From NCBI RefSeq assembly GCF_014837295.1, contig NZ_JACYHB010000006.1:163897-227896 (forward strand): 64,000 nucleotides of DNA. The letters run 5' to 3'. Below, piece by piece: positions 19,345-30,769 of the stretch (its first letter is position 1; each line of letters opens with the position of its first letter). The position numbers were made by a program, and so were the translations under genes. Source of the DNA: Cellulosimicrobium arenosum (GTDB lineage: Bacteria > Actinomycetota > Actinomycetes > Actinomycetales > Cellulomonadaceae). Below the pieces are notes generated by a model, which had not been told where the DNA came from, did not search any database, and saw only the letters and a program-made list of their open reading frames with translations.

Positions 19345-19800
19345 TCAGAGACCGAGCCCAGGGAACCAGAGCGCGATCTCGCGCGCCGCGGACTCGTCGG
19401 AGTCCGACCCGTGCACGAGGTTCTGCTGGACCTTCAGACCCCAGTCACGGCCGAGGTCGCCGCGGATCGTGCCGGGAGCGGCCTCGGTCGGGTTCGTCGC
19501 GCCCGCGAGCGAGCGGAAGCCGGGGACGACGCCCTGGCCCTCGGCGACGACGGCGAGGATCTTGCCGGACAGCATGAAGTCGACGAGGGGCTGGTAGAAC
19601 GGCTTGCCCTCGTGCTCGGCGTAGTGCGCGGCGAGGAGCTCAGGAGTGGCGTCGAGCAGGTGGGCGGCGGCGAGGGTGTAGCCCTTGGCCTCGATACGGC
19701 GCAGGATCTCGCCGGAGAGCCCGCGGCGGACGCCGTCGGGCTTGACGAGGACGAGGGTCCGCTCGATGGTCTCGGTGGCTGCGGGTGCGACATCGGTCAT
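19345..19800 (-). CDS. ndk: Nucleoside diphosphate kinase
   Basis: Ndk transfers the gamma phosphate between nucleoside triphosphates and diphosphates. The 151-residue product has the phosphorylated histidine in [10 protein letters not shown] (His130), the N-terminal [16 protein letters not shown] and [16 protein letters not shown], which is complete for the family apart from about 12 extra N-terminal residues. The ATG at 19800 has a TAGGCT -10 element 7 bases upstream, predicting a leaderless transcript. DUF4233 is immediately upstream, the usual actinobacterial order. Confidence 0.97.
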   Translation of the reverse strand: MTDVAPAATETIERTLVLVKPDGVRRGLSGEILRRIEAKGYTLAAAHLLDATPELLAAHYAEHEGKPFYQPLVDFMLSGKILAVVAEGQGVVPGFRSLAGATNPTEAAPGTIRGDLGRDWGLKVQQNLVHGSDSDESAAREIALWFPGLGL

Positions 19801-19807
19801 GGCCGCG

Positions 19808-19813
19808 AGCCTA
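19808..19813 (-). promoter_or_regulatory. ndk: ndk leaderless -10 element
   Basis: TAGGCT lies 7 bases before the ndk ATG on the minus strand, in the 32-base gap after DUF4233. A start at or next to the ATG is expected, and no Shine-Dalgarno sequence is seen. Confidence 0.5.
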
Positions 19814-19832
19814 CCGGCCGGCGCGGCGCCGC

Positions 19833-20333
19833 TCAGCCGATGTTGGGCGCGGTGTCCGGGTGCTCGGCGTCGTAGGCGGCGCGTTCGCGGTCGATGCGCC
19901 CTCCGAGCCGGAGCGAGACGAACCACAGGACGACGAAGATGCCGCCCACGACGAACATCATCGGCACGACGAACCCGACAGCGAGCACGGGGAGCTGGAC
20001 GACCGACCCCGCGACATAGCCCCCGGGCGAGCCGACCGCGCGCGACAGGATGATCAGCACGAGGGTCAGGACCCCGCCGACGAGCCAGATCGACCCGGCG
20101 CCGGGGAGCTCGTACGGCCCGCCCGCGGACGGCACACCGCGCAGCCCGTACGCGGCGAGCGTGGCGAACACCACGACGAACGCCTCGAGCAGGAGCGTCG
20201 TCGAGGCGAACTGCGACCGTGCCGACTTCTTCGGCGCGATGCGGTCACCTGGCGAGGGGCGCACCGGGCCCGACGAGCGGCCGTGACGTGACGGCTGCGC
20301 GGCGGGTCCCGGGGTCGGGGTGGTCGAGCTCAC
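19833..20333 (-). CDS. DUF4233 membrane protein
   Basis: The 166-residue product has a disordered basic N-terminus, then four hydrophobic helices ([20 protein letters not shown], about 44-63, and three more up to residue 140), ending with a charged tail. This matches the DUF4233 family, which in actinobacteria sits between folC and ndk (Rv2446c); its role is unknown. The GTG at 20333 is chosen because it follows the upstream pump gene's stop by 4 bases; a longer frame would run into that gene. In this genome folC is displaced by about 5.2 kb. Confidence 0.82.
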   Translation of the reverse strand: MSSTTPTPGPAAQPSRHGRSSGPVRPSPGDRIAPKKSARSQFASTTLLLEAFVVVFATLAAYGLRGVPSAGGPYELPGAGSIWLVGGVLTLVLIILSRAVGSPGGYVAGSVVQLPVLAVGFVVPMMFVVGGIFVVLWFVSLRLGGRIDRERAAYDAEHPDTAPNIG

Positions 20334-20337
20334 CCGG

Positions 20338-22819
<2,482 letters not shown>

Positions 22820-22822
22820 GGA

Positions 22823-22851
22823 TACATTCTTGCAGTCCACGCAATAATGCA
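22823..22851. promoter_or_regulatory. Candidate TetR operator (29-bp imperfect palindrome)
   Basis: TACATTCTTGC (22823-22833) and GCAATAATGCA (22841-22851) pair at 9 of 11 positions around a 7-base spacer, right in front of the tetR ATG. A second palindromic element TGCA-N5-TGCA (22848-22860) overlaps its outer edge. The local A+T content is high compared with the surroundings, as expected for a promoter with its operator. Confidence 0.65.
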
Positions 22852-22919
22852 CCAGATGCATTGTCGGGTGATACCGGTCACACCCGCTCGTCGGACCGGA
22901 CCACCGGTGCGGAGCGGGC

Positions 22920-23732
22920 TCAGACCTCCCCGAAGCCCTCGGTGATGGCCGCGACGACGGCGTCGACCGCGGCGTCGGCCTGCCGCCCCTCACCGGCCAC
23001 GACGAGCTCCTGCCCCTGCGTCGCCCCGAGCTTCATGAGCTCGAGCACGCTCGCACCGTTCACCCCACCGATGGTGACGCTCGCGTCGTAGCCTGCGACG
23101 AGACGTGCGAGCACCGCCGCCGGTCGCGCGTGCAGACCGAGCGGGTTCGTCACGACGACGGTCGCACCCGGCGTCGCGCCCTGCCCCTCGCTCACCCTGT
23201 CCCCCTCCCGGGGCGCAGTGCTGCCCGCGCCCTCCTGCCCCCCCGCGCCGCCCGCGACGGCGAACGTCCCACCTGCGTGCTCCGCGGAGGTCAGCACCTC
23301 GAGCAGGTCCCCGCCGCCGTGGGCCGTGACCGCTGCGGCGACCGCACCCTCGACGAACGGGGCGTCGGCGAGACGCACCCGGCCGTCGAACCCGTCCTCC
23401 ATGTCGAGCACGGACTCCACGGTCATCACCGCGGAACCGAGGTCGGCGAGCACCACGACGCCCTCGGCCTCCGCGAGCGCGTCGCCCACCGCCGTCGACA
23501 CCCGCTCGAAGCTGGTCCCCAGACCGTCGTCGTCCGTCCCGCCCGCGGCGTGCAGCGCCACGCCGGGCGCCATCTGCGCAGCGAGCTCGACGGCCCCGCG
23601 GGCGAGCTGCTGGGAGTGCGACACGAGCACGAGCGCGATCCGGGCCCGACGGCGCGGGGCCGCGACCTCGTCCCCCGCGGCGCCGTCCACGCCGGGCTCG
23701 GCCCCGGCGTCGTGCACCGGCTGATCGCTCAC
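22920..23732 (-). CDS. dhaM: PTS-dependent dihydroxyacetone kinase phosphoryl donor DhaM (EIIA-HPr fusion)
   Basis: DhaM passes phosphate from the PTS to ADP bound on DhaL. The 270-residue product has an EIIA(Man)-like domain (about 32-160) with the phosphohistidine in LVLVSHSQQLARG and LADLGSAVMTVE, then a Gly/Ala linker, then an HPr domain (about 185-270) with the active histidine in NPLGLHARPAA. The EI-like C-terminal domain of E. coli DhaM is absent. The first 30 residues are low complexity. The GTG at 23732 overlaps dhaL by 4 bases (GTGA). The operon order is dhaK-dhaL-dhaM. Confidence 0.92.
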   Translation of the reverse strand: MSDQPVHDAGAEPGVDGAAGDEVAAPRRRARIALVLVSHSQQLARGAVELAAQMAPGVALHAAGGTDDDGLGTSFERVSTAVGDALAEAEGVVVLADLGSAVMTVESVLDMEDGFDGRVRLADAPFVEGAVAAAVTAHGGGDLLEVLTSAEHAGGTFAVAGGAGGQEGAGSTAPREGDRVSEGQGATPGATVVVTNPLGLHARPAAVLARLVAGYDASVTIGGVNGASVLELMKLGATQGQELVVAGEGRQADAAVDAVVAAITEGFGEV

Positions 23733-24379
23733 CTGCCGTCCCCGACGTCGACTGCCGCCGCGTCCCGCGCGGCAGCGAGGAGGATGGCCGTCGACGTCGC
23801 GCCGGGGTCCTGGTGACCCACGCTGCGCTCCCCCAGGTAGCTGGCGCGTCCCTTGGTCGCCACGAGCGGGACGGTCGCCCGTGCGGCCGCGTCGGCTGCG
23901 GACGCCGCTGCGGCGAGCACGTCGACCGGCGAGCCGCCGTCGTTCGCGGCGGCCTCGGCGGCGTCGACCGCGGGCTGCCACGCGTCGACCATCGTCTTCT
24001 CGCCCACGACGGCCTTGCCGCGTGCGGTGATGCCCTCCAGGGCACCCTCGAGGAGCGCGACGACGGCGTGCGCGTCGAGCGTCTCGAGGCCGGTCACCTT
24101 CGCCGCGCGCAGGTACGCGGTGCCGTAGAGCGGACCGGATGCACCGCCGACCGAGGACATGAGGGTCGTCGCCACGAGCTTGAGGAGGTCTCCCACCTGC
24201 GCGAGGTCCCCCGCGTCGTCGAGCTTGGCGACCACCGCCCGGAAGCCGCGGTCGAGGTTCTCGCCGTGGTCCCCGTCGCCGATCTGGCGGTCCAGCTCGG
24301 TCAGCTCGTCCTTCGCTCCCGCGATCCGCTCGGCACTCAGTCGCGCCCACCGGTCTGCCCACGCCACGTCCAGCGTCAT
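23729..24379 (-). CDS. dhaL: Dihydroxyacetone kinase subunit DhaL (ADP-binding)
   Basis: DhaL carries a tightly bound ADP that is phosphorylated by DhaM and then phosphorylates dihydroxyacetone on DhaK. The 216-residue product shows the Mg/nucleotide-binding aspartates in LDRQIGDGDHGENLDRGF and the family motifs MSSVGGASGPLYGTAYLRA, GEKTMVDAWQPAVD and GRASYLGERSVGHQDPGA, all intact. The length is normal. It starts 61 bases after dhaK and overlaps dhaM by 4 bases. Confidence 0.95.
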   Translation of the reverse strand: MTLDVAWADRWARLSAERIAGAKDELTELDRQIGDGDHGENLDRGFRAVVAKLDDAGDLAQVGDLLKLVATTLMSSVGGASGPLYGTAYLRAAKVTGLETLDAHAVVALLEGALEGITARGKAVVGEKTMVDAWQPAVDAAEAAANDGGSPVDVLAAAASAADAAARATVPLVATKGRASYLGERSVGHQDPGATSTAILLAAARDAAAVDVGDGR

Positions 24380-24440
24380 GCGCCACCTCTCCTCGCCGTG
24401 CGCCGGCGCGTCCCGCCGGTCCGGAAGACAGCGCGAGGCA

Positions 24441-25436
24441 TCACCACCGCAGGGCGGCCGTGTGCACGGGCTCGTCCCACAAGGTGGTGAGCTCGTCGTC
24501 CAGCCGCAGGACCGTGATCGACGCTCCCTGCATCTCGAGCGACGTCACGTAGTTCCCGACGAGCGAGCGAGCGACGCTCGCGCCGCGTGCCTCGAGCAGT
24601 CTCCTCGCCTGACGATAGACGACGTACAGCTCGGACGACGGCGTCCCGCCCATACCGTTAACGAACAGCAACACGTCGTCGCCGTCGGAGATCCCCAGGT
24701 CGTCCGCGACCGGGTCGAGGAGCATCCGGGTGACGTCGTCGGCCGCGGCGAGCGGCACCCGGTGGCGCCCGGGCTCCCCGTGGATACCGATGCCGATCTC
24801 GATCTCGTCGTCCGGCAGGTCGAAGCTCGGCTTGCCGACGTGCGGCACCGTGCACGCCGTGAGCGCGACCCCCATCGACCGTACGTTCGCGACGACCTTC
24901 TCGGCGACGCGCGTGACCGCCGCAAGGTCGTCACCCCGTTCGGCCGCCGCACCGGCGATCTTCTCGACGCACACCGTGCCCGCGACCCCCCGGCGCCCGG
25001 CCGTGTACAGCGAGTCCTCCACCGCGACGTCGTCGTTGACGAGGACGCTCGCGACCTGGACGTCCTCGGCCTCGGCCAGCTCGACGGCCGTCTCGAAGTT
25101 CAGGACGTCCCCCGTGTAGTTCTTGACGATCGTCAGCACCCCCGCGCCCCCGTCCGCGGCCAGGATCGCGGGCAGGACCTGGTCCGGCGTCGGGGACGTG
25201 AAGACGGGACCGGGCACCGCCGCGTCGAGCATCCCGGTGCCGACGAACCCCGCGTGCAACGGCTCGTGGCCCGCACCACCCCCGGAGACGAGGCCCACCT
25301 TGCCGCGGGTCACCTCACCGGCCCGCGTGACGTACGGCGGGTCGAGATGGACCTCGACGAGGTCCGCGTGCGCGAGACCGAAGCCCTCGAGGGACTCCGC
25401 GACCGCGTCCTGGGGATCGTTGAGCAGCTTCTTCAC
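24441..25436 (-). CDS. dhaK: Dihydroxyacetone kinase subunit DhaK (substrate-binding)
   Basis: DhaK binds dihydroxyacetone covalently as a hemiaminal on histidine. The 331-residue product has the conserved SGGGAGHEPLHAGFVG loop (general-base histidine), the covalent histidine in IGIGIHGEPG, and LLFVNGMGGTPSSELY. The GTG at 25436 gives the usual family start (M)KKLLNDP and has a GGAGGG site upstream; an ATG ten codons earlier is less likely. dhaKLM lets the cell feed dihydroxyacetone, for example from glycerol oxidation, into glycolysis. No glycerol dehydrogenase gene is nearby. Confidence 0.95.
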   Translation of the reverse strand: MKKLLNDPQDAVAESLEGFGLAHADLVEVHLDPPYVTRAGEVTRGKVGLVSGGGAGHEPLHAGFVGTGMLDAAVPGPVFTSPTPDQVLPAILAADGGAGVLTIVKNYTGDVLNFETAVELAEAEDVQVASVLVNDDVAVEDSLYTAGRRGVAGTVCVEKIAGAAAERGDDLAAVTRVAEKVVANVRSMGVALTACTVPHVGKPSFDLPDDEIEIGIGIHGEPGRHRVPLAAADDVTRMLLDPVADDLGISDGDDVLLFVNGMGGTPSSELYVVYRQARRLLEARGASVARSLVGNYVTSLEMQGASITVLRLDDELTTLWDEPVHTAALRW

Positions 25437-25537
25437 CGGTCGTCCCTCCGTCGCTGGTCCTCCCATCAAACACCCGCCGACGACGCGCCGCGCGCCGGTC
25501 GTGCGACGCACGGCGCGCGACCCGGGCGGGCGCCGCC

Positions 25538-26941
25538 TCAGCGCCTGCCGAGCAGGGTGCGTGCGTCGGCGACGGTCACGACCGAGCCCGTCACCAGCAC
25601 GCCCGTCCCGGTGCCGACGCCGACGGGGTCCGCCGCCTCGGCCAGGTCGGTCGCCACCTGGATCGCCTCGTCGAGGCGCTCGGTGCTGCGGACCCGGTCC
25701 TCCCCGAAGACCTCGACCGCGATCTCGGCGAGACCCGTCACGTCGGCGGACCGGTCCGAGCTGTTGCGGGTGATCACCACCTCGGCGAGCACGGGCTCGA
25801 GCGCCGCGAGCAGCGTCTCCGCGTCCTTGTCCGCCATGATCGACACGACGCCCACCAGGTGGCGCAGGTCGAACGCCTCGTCGAGCGCGGCGACGAGCGC
25901 CTCGGCACCCGCCGCGTTGTGCGCGGCGTCCACGAGGATCGGCGGGCTGGAGCGCACGACCTCGAGCCGTCCGGGAGACGTCACGTCCGCGAACGCCGTC
26001 TCCACGAGGCCGCCGTCGAGCGCACGCCCGCCGAGCAGCGCCTCGACCGCCGCGAGGCCCAGCAGCGCGTTGTGCGCCTGGTGCGCACCGTGCAGGGGCA
26101 GGAAGATCTCGGTGTACAGCGCGGCGGGCGTACGCAGGTCGACCAGCTGTCCCCCCACCGCGACGTGCCGAGCGGCCACCTCGAGGTCGACGTCCTCGCG
26201 CAGGACGCGCGCGCCGACCTGGCGCGCACGGTCGAGCACGACCTCGAGCACCTGGGGCTCCTGCTCGGCGACGACGGCCGTCGCGCCCTCCTTGAGGATG
26301 CCTGCCTTGTTGCCGGCGATCTCCTCGAGCGTGCTGCCGAGCCAGCGCTCGTGGTCGTGGGCGACGGGCGTGACGACCGCGACCTCGCCGTCGACGACGT
26401 TCGTGGAGTCCCACGTCCCGCCGAGACCGACCTCGACCACCGCGACGTCGACGGGCGCGTCCGCGAACGCGGCGAGCGCCATCACCGTGAGCACCTCGAA
26501 GAAGCTCAGGCGCGGGCCGCCCGCCTCCTGCGACTCGCGGTCGGCGACCCCCACGTACGGCGAGACGTCCTCCCACACCTCGACGAACCGGCGCGCGGAC
26601 AGCGGCTCGCCGTCGACCTGGATGCGCTCGGTCACGCTCGTCAGGTGCGGGCTGGTGAACAGCCCGGTCCGCAGGCCGTGCTCGCGCACGAGCCGCTCGA
26701 CCATGCGCGCGGTCGAGCTCTTCCCGTTGGTCCCCGTCAGGTGCACCACGCGGTAGTTGCGCTGCGGGTCGCCGAGCAGCTCGAGGACCCGCTGCACGCG
26801 CGCGAGCGTCGGGTCGATGTCGTGCTCGGGCGCCCGCGACATGATGTGCGCGTACACCTCGCGCAGCGACTCCTGCGCGGCGGCATCCTCGGCGGCCTCG
26901 CGTGCCACCGCGCCCGCCGGTCGTCGGTCCTTCGCGCTCAT
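25538..26941 (-). CDS. folC: Folylpolyglutamate synthase / dihydrofolate synthase
   Basis: FolC adds glutamate to dihydropteroate and to folates. The 467-residue protein has the P-loop [14 protein letters not shown], the folate loop [13 protein letters not shown], the Mur-ligase-type [14 protein letters not shown] and the C-terminal ligase signature [16 protein letters not shown]. The ATG at 26941 overlaps the ileS stop by 4 bases (ATGA). The usual next genes in actinobacteria are DUF4233 and ndk; here the dhaKLM-tetR-MFS unit lies between. Confidence 0.95.
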   Translation of the reverse strand: MSAKDRRPAGAVAREAAEDAAAQESLREVYAHIMSRAPEHDIDPTLARVQRVLELLGDPQRNYRVVHLTGTNGKSSTARMVERLVREHGLRTGLFTSPHLTSVTERIQVDGEPLSARRFVEVWEDVSPYVGVADRESQEAGGPRLSFFEVLTVMALAAFADAPVDVAVVEVGLGGTWDSTNVVDGEVAVVTPVAHDHERWLGSTLEEIAGNKAGILKEGATAVVAEQEPQVLEVVLDRARQVGARVLREDVDLEVAARHVAVGGQLVDLRTPAALYTEIFLPLHGAHQAHNALLGLAAVEALLGGRALDGGLVETAFADVTSPGRLEVVRSSPPILVDAAHNAAGAEALVAALDEAFDLRHLVGVVSIMADKDAETLLAALEPVLAEVVITRNSSDRSADVTGLAEIAVEVFGEDRVRSTERLDEAIQVATDLAEAADPVGVGTGTGVLVTGSVVTVADARTLLGRR

Positions 26942-29900
26942 CGCGTCACCTCGTCCGTCTCGTTCGTGGTCGTGACCTTCTCCACGCGCACCGCGCGCGC
27001 ATCGGTCGGCGAGGTCTCGATGCGGAGCTCGACGGCGAGGGTCTCGCGCGCGACCAGCTCGCGGTGCTCGTCGACGGCGGCGACCCACTCCCCCGGGATG
27101 TCGAGCGCCAGCCGGATCCGGTCGGCGACGTCCAGGCCCGCGGCCTTGCGCGCGTCCTGCACGTCGCGGACGACGTCGCGCGCGTAGCCCTCGGCGAGCA
27201 GCGCGTCGTCGAGCGTGAGGTCGAGCACGACGAACCCGCCCGCGTGCAGGACGGCGGCCGCGATGCTCGGGCCGCTGTCGGAGGCGTCGGCTCCCGCGCC
27301 GGTGGCGGGGGCGGTCGCCGCCACCACGGTGGACAGCTCGTACTCCGTCTCGAGCAGCGCGACGTCCCCGTCGGCCGTCGTCACGACGACGTCCCCGGAG
27401 TCCTCGACCCGCCACGCGCCGGCCTTGGCCGCCTTGATGACGGCCTGCACGCCGCGCCCCAGTCGCGGGCCCGCGGCGCGGGCGTTGACCGCGAGGCGCT
27501 GCGTGACGCCGAACCGCTCGGCGGCGTCCGAGTCCGTGGACTCCAGCTCGACGGCCTTGACGTTGAGCTCGCGCGTGAGCAGGTCGGTGTACGGGGCGAG
27601 CGCCGCCGGGTCGTCCACGACGACCGTCAGGCGCGCGAGCGGCTGGCGCACGCGGAGCTGGTTCGCCTTGCGCAGGCCGAGGGCCGACGACGCGACGGCG
27701 CGGACCTCGTCCATCGCGGCGACGAGCGCGGGGTCGGCCACCAGTCCCGCCTCGGGGACGTGCCGGACCGCGACCGCGTACCGTCCGTCGGCGCCCTCGA
27801 ACCGATCGCCGACCTCTTCGGTGGTCGTCGGCCAGTCGGTCAGGTGCACGGACCGGCCCCCGGTCAGGCCGCGCCAGACCTCCTCCGACAGCAGCGGCGC
27901 GAGCGGCGCCATGACGCGGGTGAGGGTCTCGAGCGCGGTGTACAGGGTGTCGAACGCGTCGGCGTCCTCGCCCCAGAACCGGTCACGCTGCGTGCGCACG
28001 TACCAGTTGGTGAGCACGTCGAGGTGCTCACGCACCGACTCGCAGGCGCCCGCGATGTCGTACGCGTCGAGCTGGGCGGTCGCCGTGGCCACGAGGTCGT
28101 GCGTGCGGGCCAGCAGGTAGCGGTCCAGCGCGCCCATCCCGGCCACCCGCTCGGGGGTCACACGCTGCGCGACGTAGCCCCCGGCGTCGGGCGCTGCGGC
28201 ACCGGACCTCGAGCTGTTCGCGTACAGGGTGAAGAAGTAGTAGGTGCTCCACAGCGGGAGCAGCACCTGGCGGACCGCGTCGCGGATGCCCTCCTCGGTG
28301 ACGACGAGGTTGCCGCCGCGCAGGATGGGCGAGGCCATGAGGAACCAGCGCATCGCGTCGGAGCCGTCGCGGTCGAAGACCTCGTTGACGTCCGGGTAGT
28401 TGCGCAGGGACTTGCTCATCTTGCGGCCGTCCGAGCCGAGGACGATGCCGTGCGAGATCGCCGAGGAGAACGCCGGGCGGTCGAACAGCGCCGTGGACAG
28501 GATGTGCAGCATGTAGAACCAGCCGCGCGTCTGCCCGATGTACTCGACGATGAAGTCGGCCGGGTTGTGGTGGCTGAACCAGTCCTCGTTCTCGAACGGG
28601 AAGTGCACCTGGGCGTACGGCATGGACCCGGAGTCGAACCACACGTCGAGCACGTCCTCGACGCGACGCATGGTCGAACGGCCCGTCGGGTCGTCCGGGT
28701 TGGGGCGCGTGAGCCGGTCGACGAACGGCCGGTGCAGATCGGGGTTCCCGTGCTCGTCGCGCGGGAGCGTGCCGAAGTCGCGCTCGATCTCCTCGAACGA
28801 CCCGTAGACGTCCAGGCGCGGGTGCTGCGGATCGTCCGACTTCCACACCGGCACGGGGCTGCCCCAGAACCGGTTGCGGGTGATGGACCAGTCGCGCGCG
28901 TTGGCGAGCCACTTGCCGAACTGCCCGTGCTGGATGTGCTCCGGCGTCCAGGCGATCTGCTCGTTGAGCTCGAGCATGCGGTCCTTGAACGTCGTCACCG
29001 CGACGAACCACGACGACACGCCCATGTAGATGAGCGGGCGCCGACAGCGCCAGCAGTGCGGGTAGGAGTGCGCGTACGACTCGCGGCGCAGCAGGACCGT
29101 GCCCTCGGTCACCGCGCCCATGCCACCGTGCTCGCCCTCGGCGCCCGCGTCGCGGCGCGTGCGTGCCTTGAGGTGGTCGATGATCACCGGGTTCGCGTCG
29201 AACACCTGCAGCGACTCGTAGTCCACGACGGGGAACATGAACTTCCCGTCCGTACCCACGGGCAGGACCGGCTCGATGCCCTCGCGGTCGGAGACGACCT
29301 TGTCGTCCTCGCCGAACGCGCCGGCGCCGTGCACCAAGCCTGTGCCGTCCGTCGTCGTGACGAAGTCCGCCTCGACGACGCGGTGTGCGTTCGCGTGGCC
29401 CGCGTAGTACGAGAACGGCGGCGTGTACGACCGGCCGAGGAGGTCCGCGCCCTTGAGCCGCTCGACGACCTGCGACGCGAGGTCACCCTCCGTGCCGTCC
29501 GGGCCGGCGTCGGTCAGCTCGCGCGCGTACGCCTCCAGGCGCGCCTCGGCGATGACGTACCGCTCCGCCCGCCCGGTCGCGGACGACTCCACGACGACGT
29601 AGTCGACGTCCGGGCCGACCATGACCACGAGGTTGGACGGGAGCGTCCACGGCGTCGTCGTCCACACGAGCGCGAGCTCGCCCGTCTCGAGGCGCAGCCC
29701 CACGGTGACGGCCGGGTCCTGGCGGACCTGGTACACATCGTCGTCCATGCGCAGCTCGTGGTTGGACAGCGGCGTCTGGTCGTTCCAGCAGTACGGCAGC
29801 ACCCGGAAGCCCTCGTAGACGAGGCCCTTGTCGTACAGGGACTTGAACGCCCACATGACCGACTCCATGAACGTGGGGTCGAGGGTCTTGTAGTCGTGCT

Positions 29901-30393
29901 CGAAGTCGACCCAGCGCGCCTGGCGCGTCACGTAGTCACGCCACTCGCCCGTGTACTTGAGCACCGACGCGCGGCACGCCTCGTTGAAGCGCTCGATGCC
30001 GAGCTCGAGGATCTCCTCCTTGGTCTTGATCCCGAGCTGGTCCATCGCCTCGAGCTCCGCGGGCAGGCCGTGCGTGTCCCACCCGAAGCGCCGCTCGACG
30101 TGCTTGCCTCGCATCGTCTGGTAGCGCGGCACGACGTCCTTCGCATACCCGGTCAGCAGGTGCCCGTAGTGGGGCAGCCCGTTGGCGAACGGCGGGCCGT
30201 CGTAGAAGACGAACTCGTTCGCACCGTCCTCGCCGGCGGGGTTGCGCTCGACCGACGCGCGGAACGTGTCGTCGCCGTCCCAGTACGCCAGGATCCCGCG
30301 CTCGAGCGCGGGCAGGTCCGGCGATGCCGGGATGCCGAACGACGCTCCGGGGTACGAGCTGTCGGCGGACGAGCGGTGCAGCGGGTAGACCAT
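26938..30393 (-). CDS. ileS: Isoleucyl-tRNA synthetase
   Basis: This is a class I synthetase of 1151 residues. It has the HIGH-type motif [13 protein letters not shown], followed by [14 protein letters not shown], an editing domain inserted in the catalytic core, tryptophan-rich [12 protein letters not shown], and the KMSKS motif [13 protein letters not shown], then the anticodon domain. The size and the GWDTHGLP context fit the eukaryote-like type 2 IleS found in most actinobacteria, which is usually insensitive to mupirocin. The ATG at 30393 has an AGGAG site 11 bases upstream that a T-box leader can mask. It is co-transcribed with folC. Confidence 0.97.
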   Translation of the reverse strand: MVYPLHRSSADSSYPGASFGIPASPDLPALERGILAYWDGDDTFRASVERNPAGEDGANEFVFYDGPPFANGLPHYGHLLTGYAKDVVPRYQTMRGKHVERRFGWDTHGLPAELEAMDQLGIKTKEEILELGIERFNEACRASVLKYTGEWRDYVTRQARWVDFEHDYKTLDPTFMESVMWAFKSLYDKGLVYEGFRVLPYCWNDQTPLSNHELRMDDDVYQVRQDPAVTVGLRLETGELALVWTTTPWTLPSNLVVMVGPDVDYVVVESSATGRAERYVIAEARLEAYARELTDAGPDGTEGDLASQVVERLKGADLLGRSYTPPFSYYAGHANAHRVVEADFVTTTDGTGLVHGAGAFGEDDKVVSDREGIEPVLPVGTDGKFMFPVVDYESLQVFDANPVIIDHLKARTRRDAGAEGEHGGMGAVTEGTVLLRRESYAHSYPHCWRCRRPLIYMGVSSWFVAVTTFKDRMLELNEQIAWTPEHIQHGQFGKWLANARDWSITRNRFWGSPVPVWKSDDPQHPRLDVYGSFEEIERDFGTLPRDEHGNPDLHRPFVDRLTRPNPDDPTGRSTMRRVEDVLDVWFDSGSMPYAQVHFPFENEDWFSHHNPADFIVEYIGQTRGWFYMLHILSTALFDRPAFSSAISHGIVLGSDGRKMSKSLRNYPDVNEVFDRDGSDAMRWFLMASPILRGGNLVVTEEGIRDAVRQVLLPLWSTYYFFTLYANSSRSGAAAPDAGGYVAQRVTPERVAGMGALDRYLLARTHDLVATATAQLDAYDIAGACESVREHLDVLTNWYVRTQRDRFWGEDADAFDTLYTALETLTRVMAPLAPLLSEEVWRGLTGGRSVHLTDWPTTTEEVGDRFEGADGRYAVAVRHVPEAGLVADPALVAAMDEVRAVASSALGLRKANQLRVRQPLARLTVVVDDPAALAPYTDLLTRELNVKAVELESTDSDAAERFGVTQRLAVNARAAGPRLGRGVQAVIKAAKAGAWRVEDSGDVVVTTADGDVALLETEYELSTVVAATAPATGAGADASDSGPSIAAAVLHAGGFVVLDLTLDDALLAEGYARDVVRDVQDARKAAGLDVADRIRLALDIPGEWVAAVDEHRELVARETLAVELRIETSPTDARAVRVEKVTTTNETDEVTR

Positions 30394-30674
30394 GGTCGTC
30401 AGGACTCCTGGAGGGTGGCCCGCGGGTCGCGGACCGGACGGTGGTACGGGTCGGTCGTGCTCTCCTGCGAGGACGACTCCCGCCCCGGGCGGGCGTGGGT
30501 GCCGCGGTACCACCTCGCTTGCCGGCACGTGTGCCGGCCGCTCGTCGACGGCTGTGACGGGCCTGCCCCGTCCGGCTCTACTGAGGATGCCCGTTCGTCC
30601 GCACCGCTGGTGCCCGACGACGCGGGGTCCCGTTCTTCCGGAGGCTCGCCGGTGATCGCCGGGTCGATGCCGAT
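30394..30674 (-). promoter_or_regulatory. ileS: T-box riboswitch in the ileS leader
   Basis: The minus strand upstream of ileS contains the T-box sequence AGGTGGTACCGCGG (30515-30502), preceded by a stem III-like palindrome (30521-30538) and by CAGTAGAGCCGGACGGG, which resembles actinobacterial ileS leaders. T-boxes bind uncharged tRNA-Ile. A candidate Ile specifier ATC lies at 30656-30654 in CGGCGATCACCGG. Downstream, CCACCCTCCAGGAG near the start codon suggests a translational type in which the Shine-Dalgarno is sequestered, as is usual in actinobacteria. Exact stem borders are not resolved. Confidence 0.85.
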
Positions 30675-30680
30675 GCCCCG

Positions 30681-30686
30681 ATCGTA
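30681..30686 (-). promoter_or_regulatory. ileS: ileS promoter -10 element
   Basis: TACGAT on the minus strand lies just upstream of the T-box leader, predicting transcription from about 30674. No good -35 is seen. The bases 30687-30769 separate it from the divergent gene at 30770. Confidence 0.4.
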
Positions 30687-30769
30687 CCCGCACTCCCCGT
30701 CGCACGCGGCTCCCTTACTTCACCCGGCCGACGACGTCACCGGACCCACCCCGAACGCTCTCTCCCGCC

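Noticed and set aside
13732..19875. A 2047-codon plus-strand frame opposite ftsY and smc
   Set aside because: It is the complement of well-defined genes, with arginine-rich low-complexity translation and no domains.
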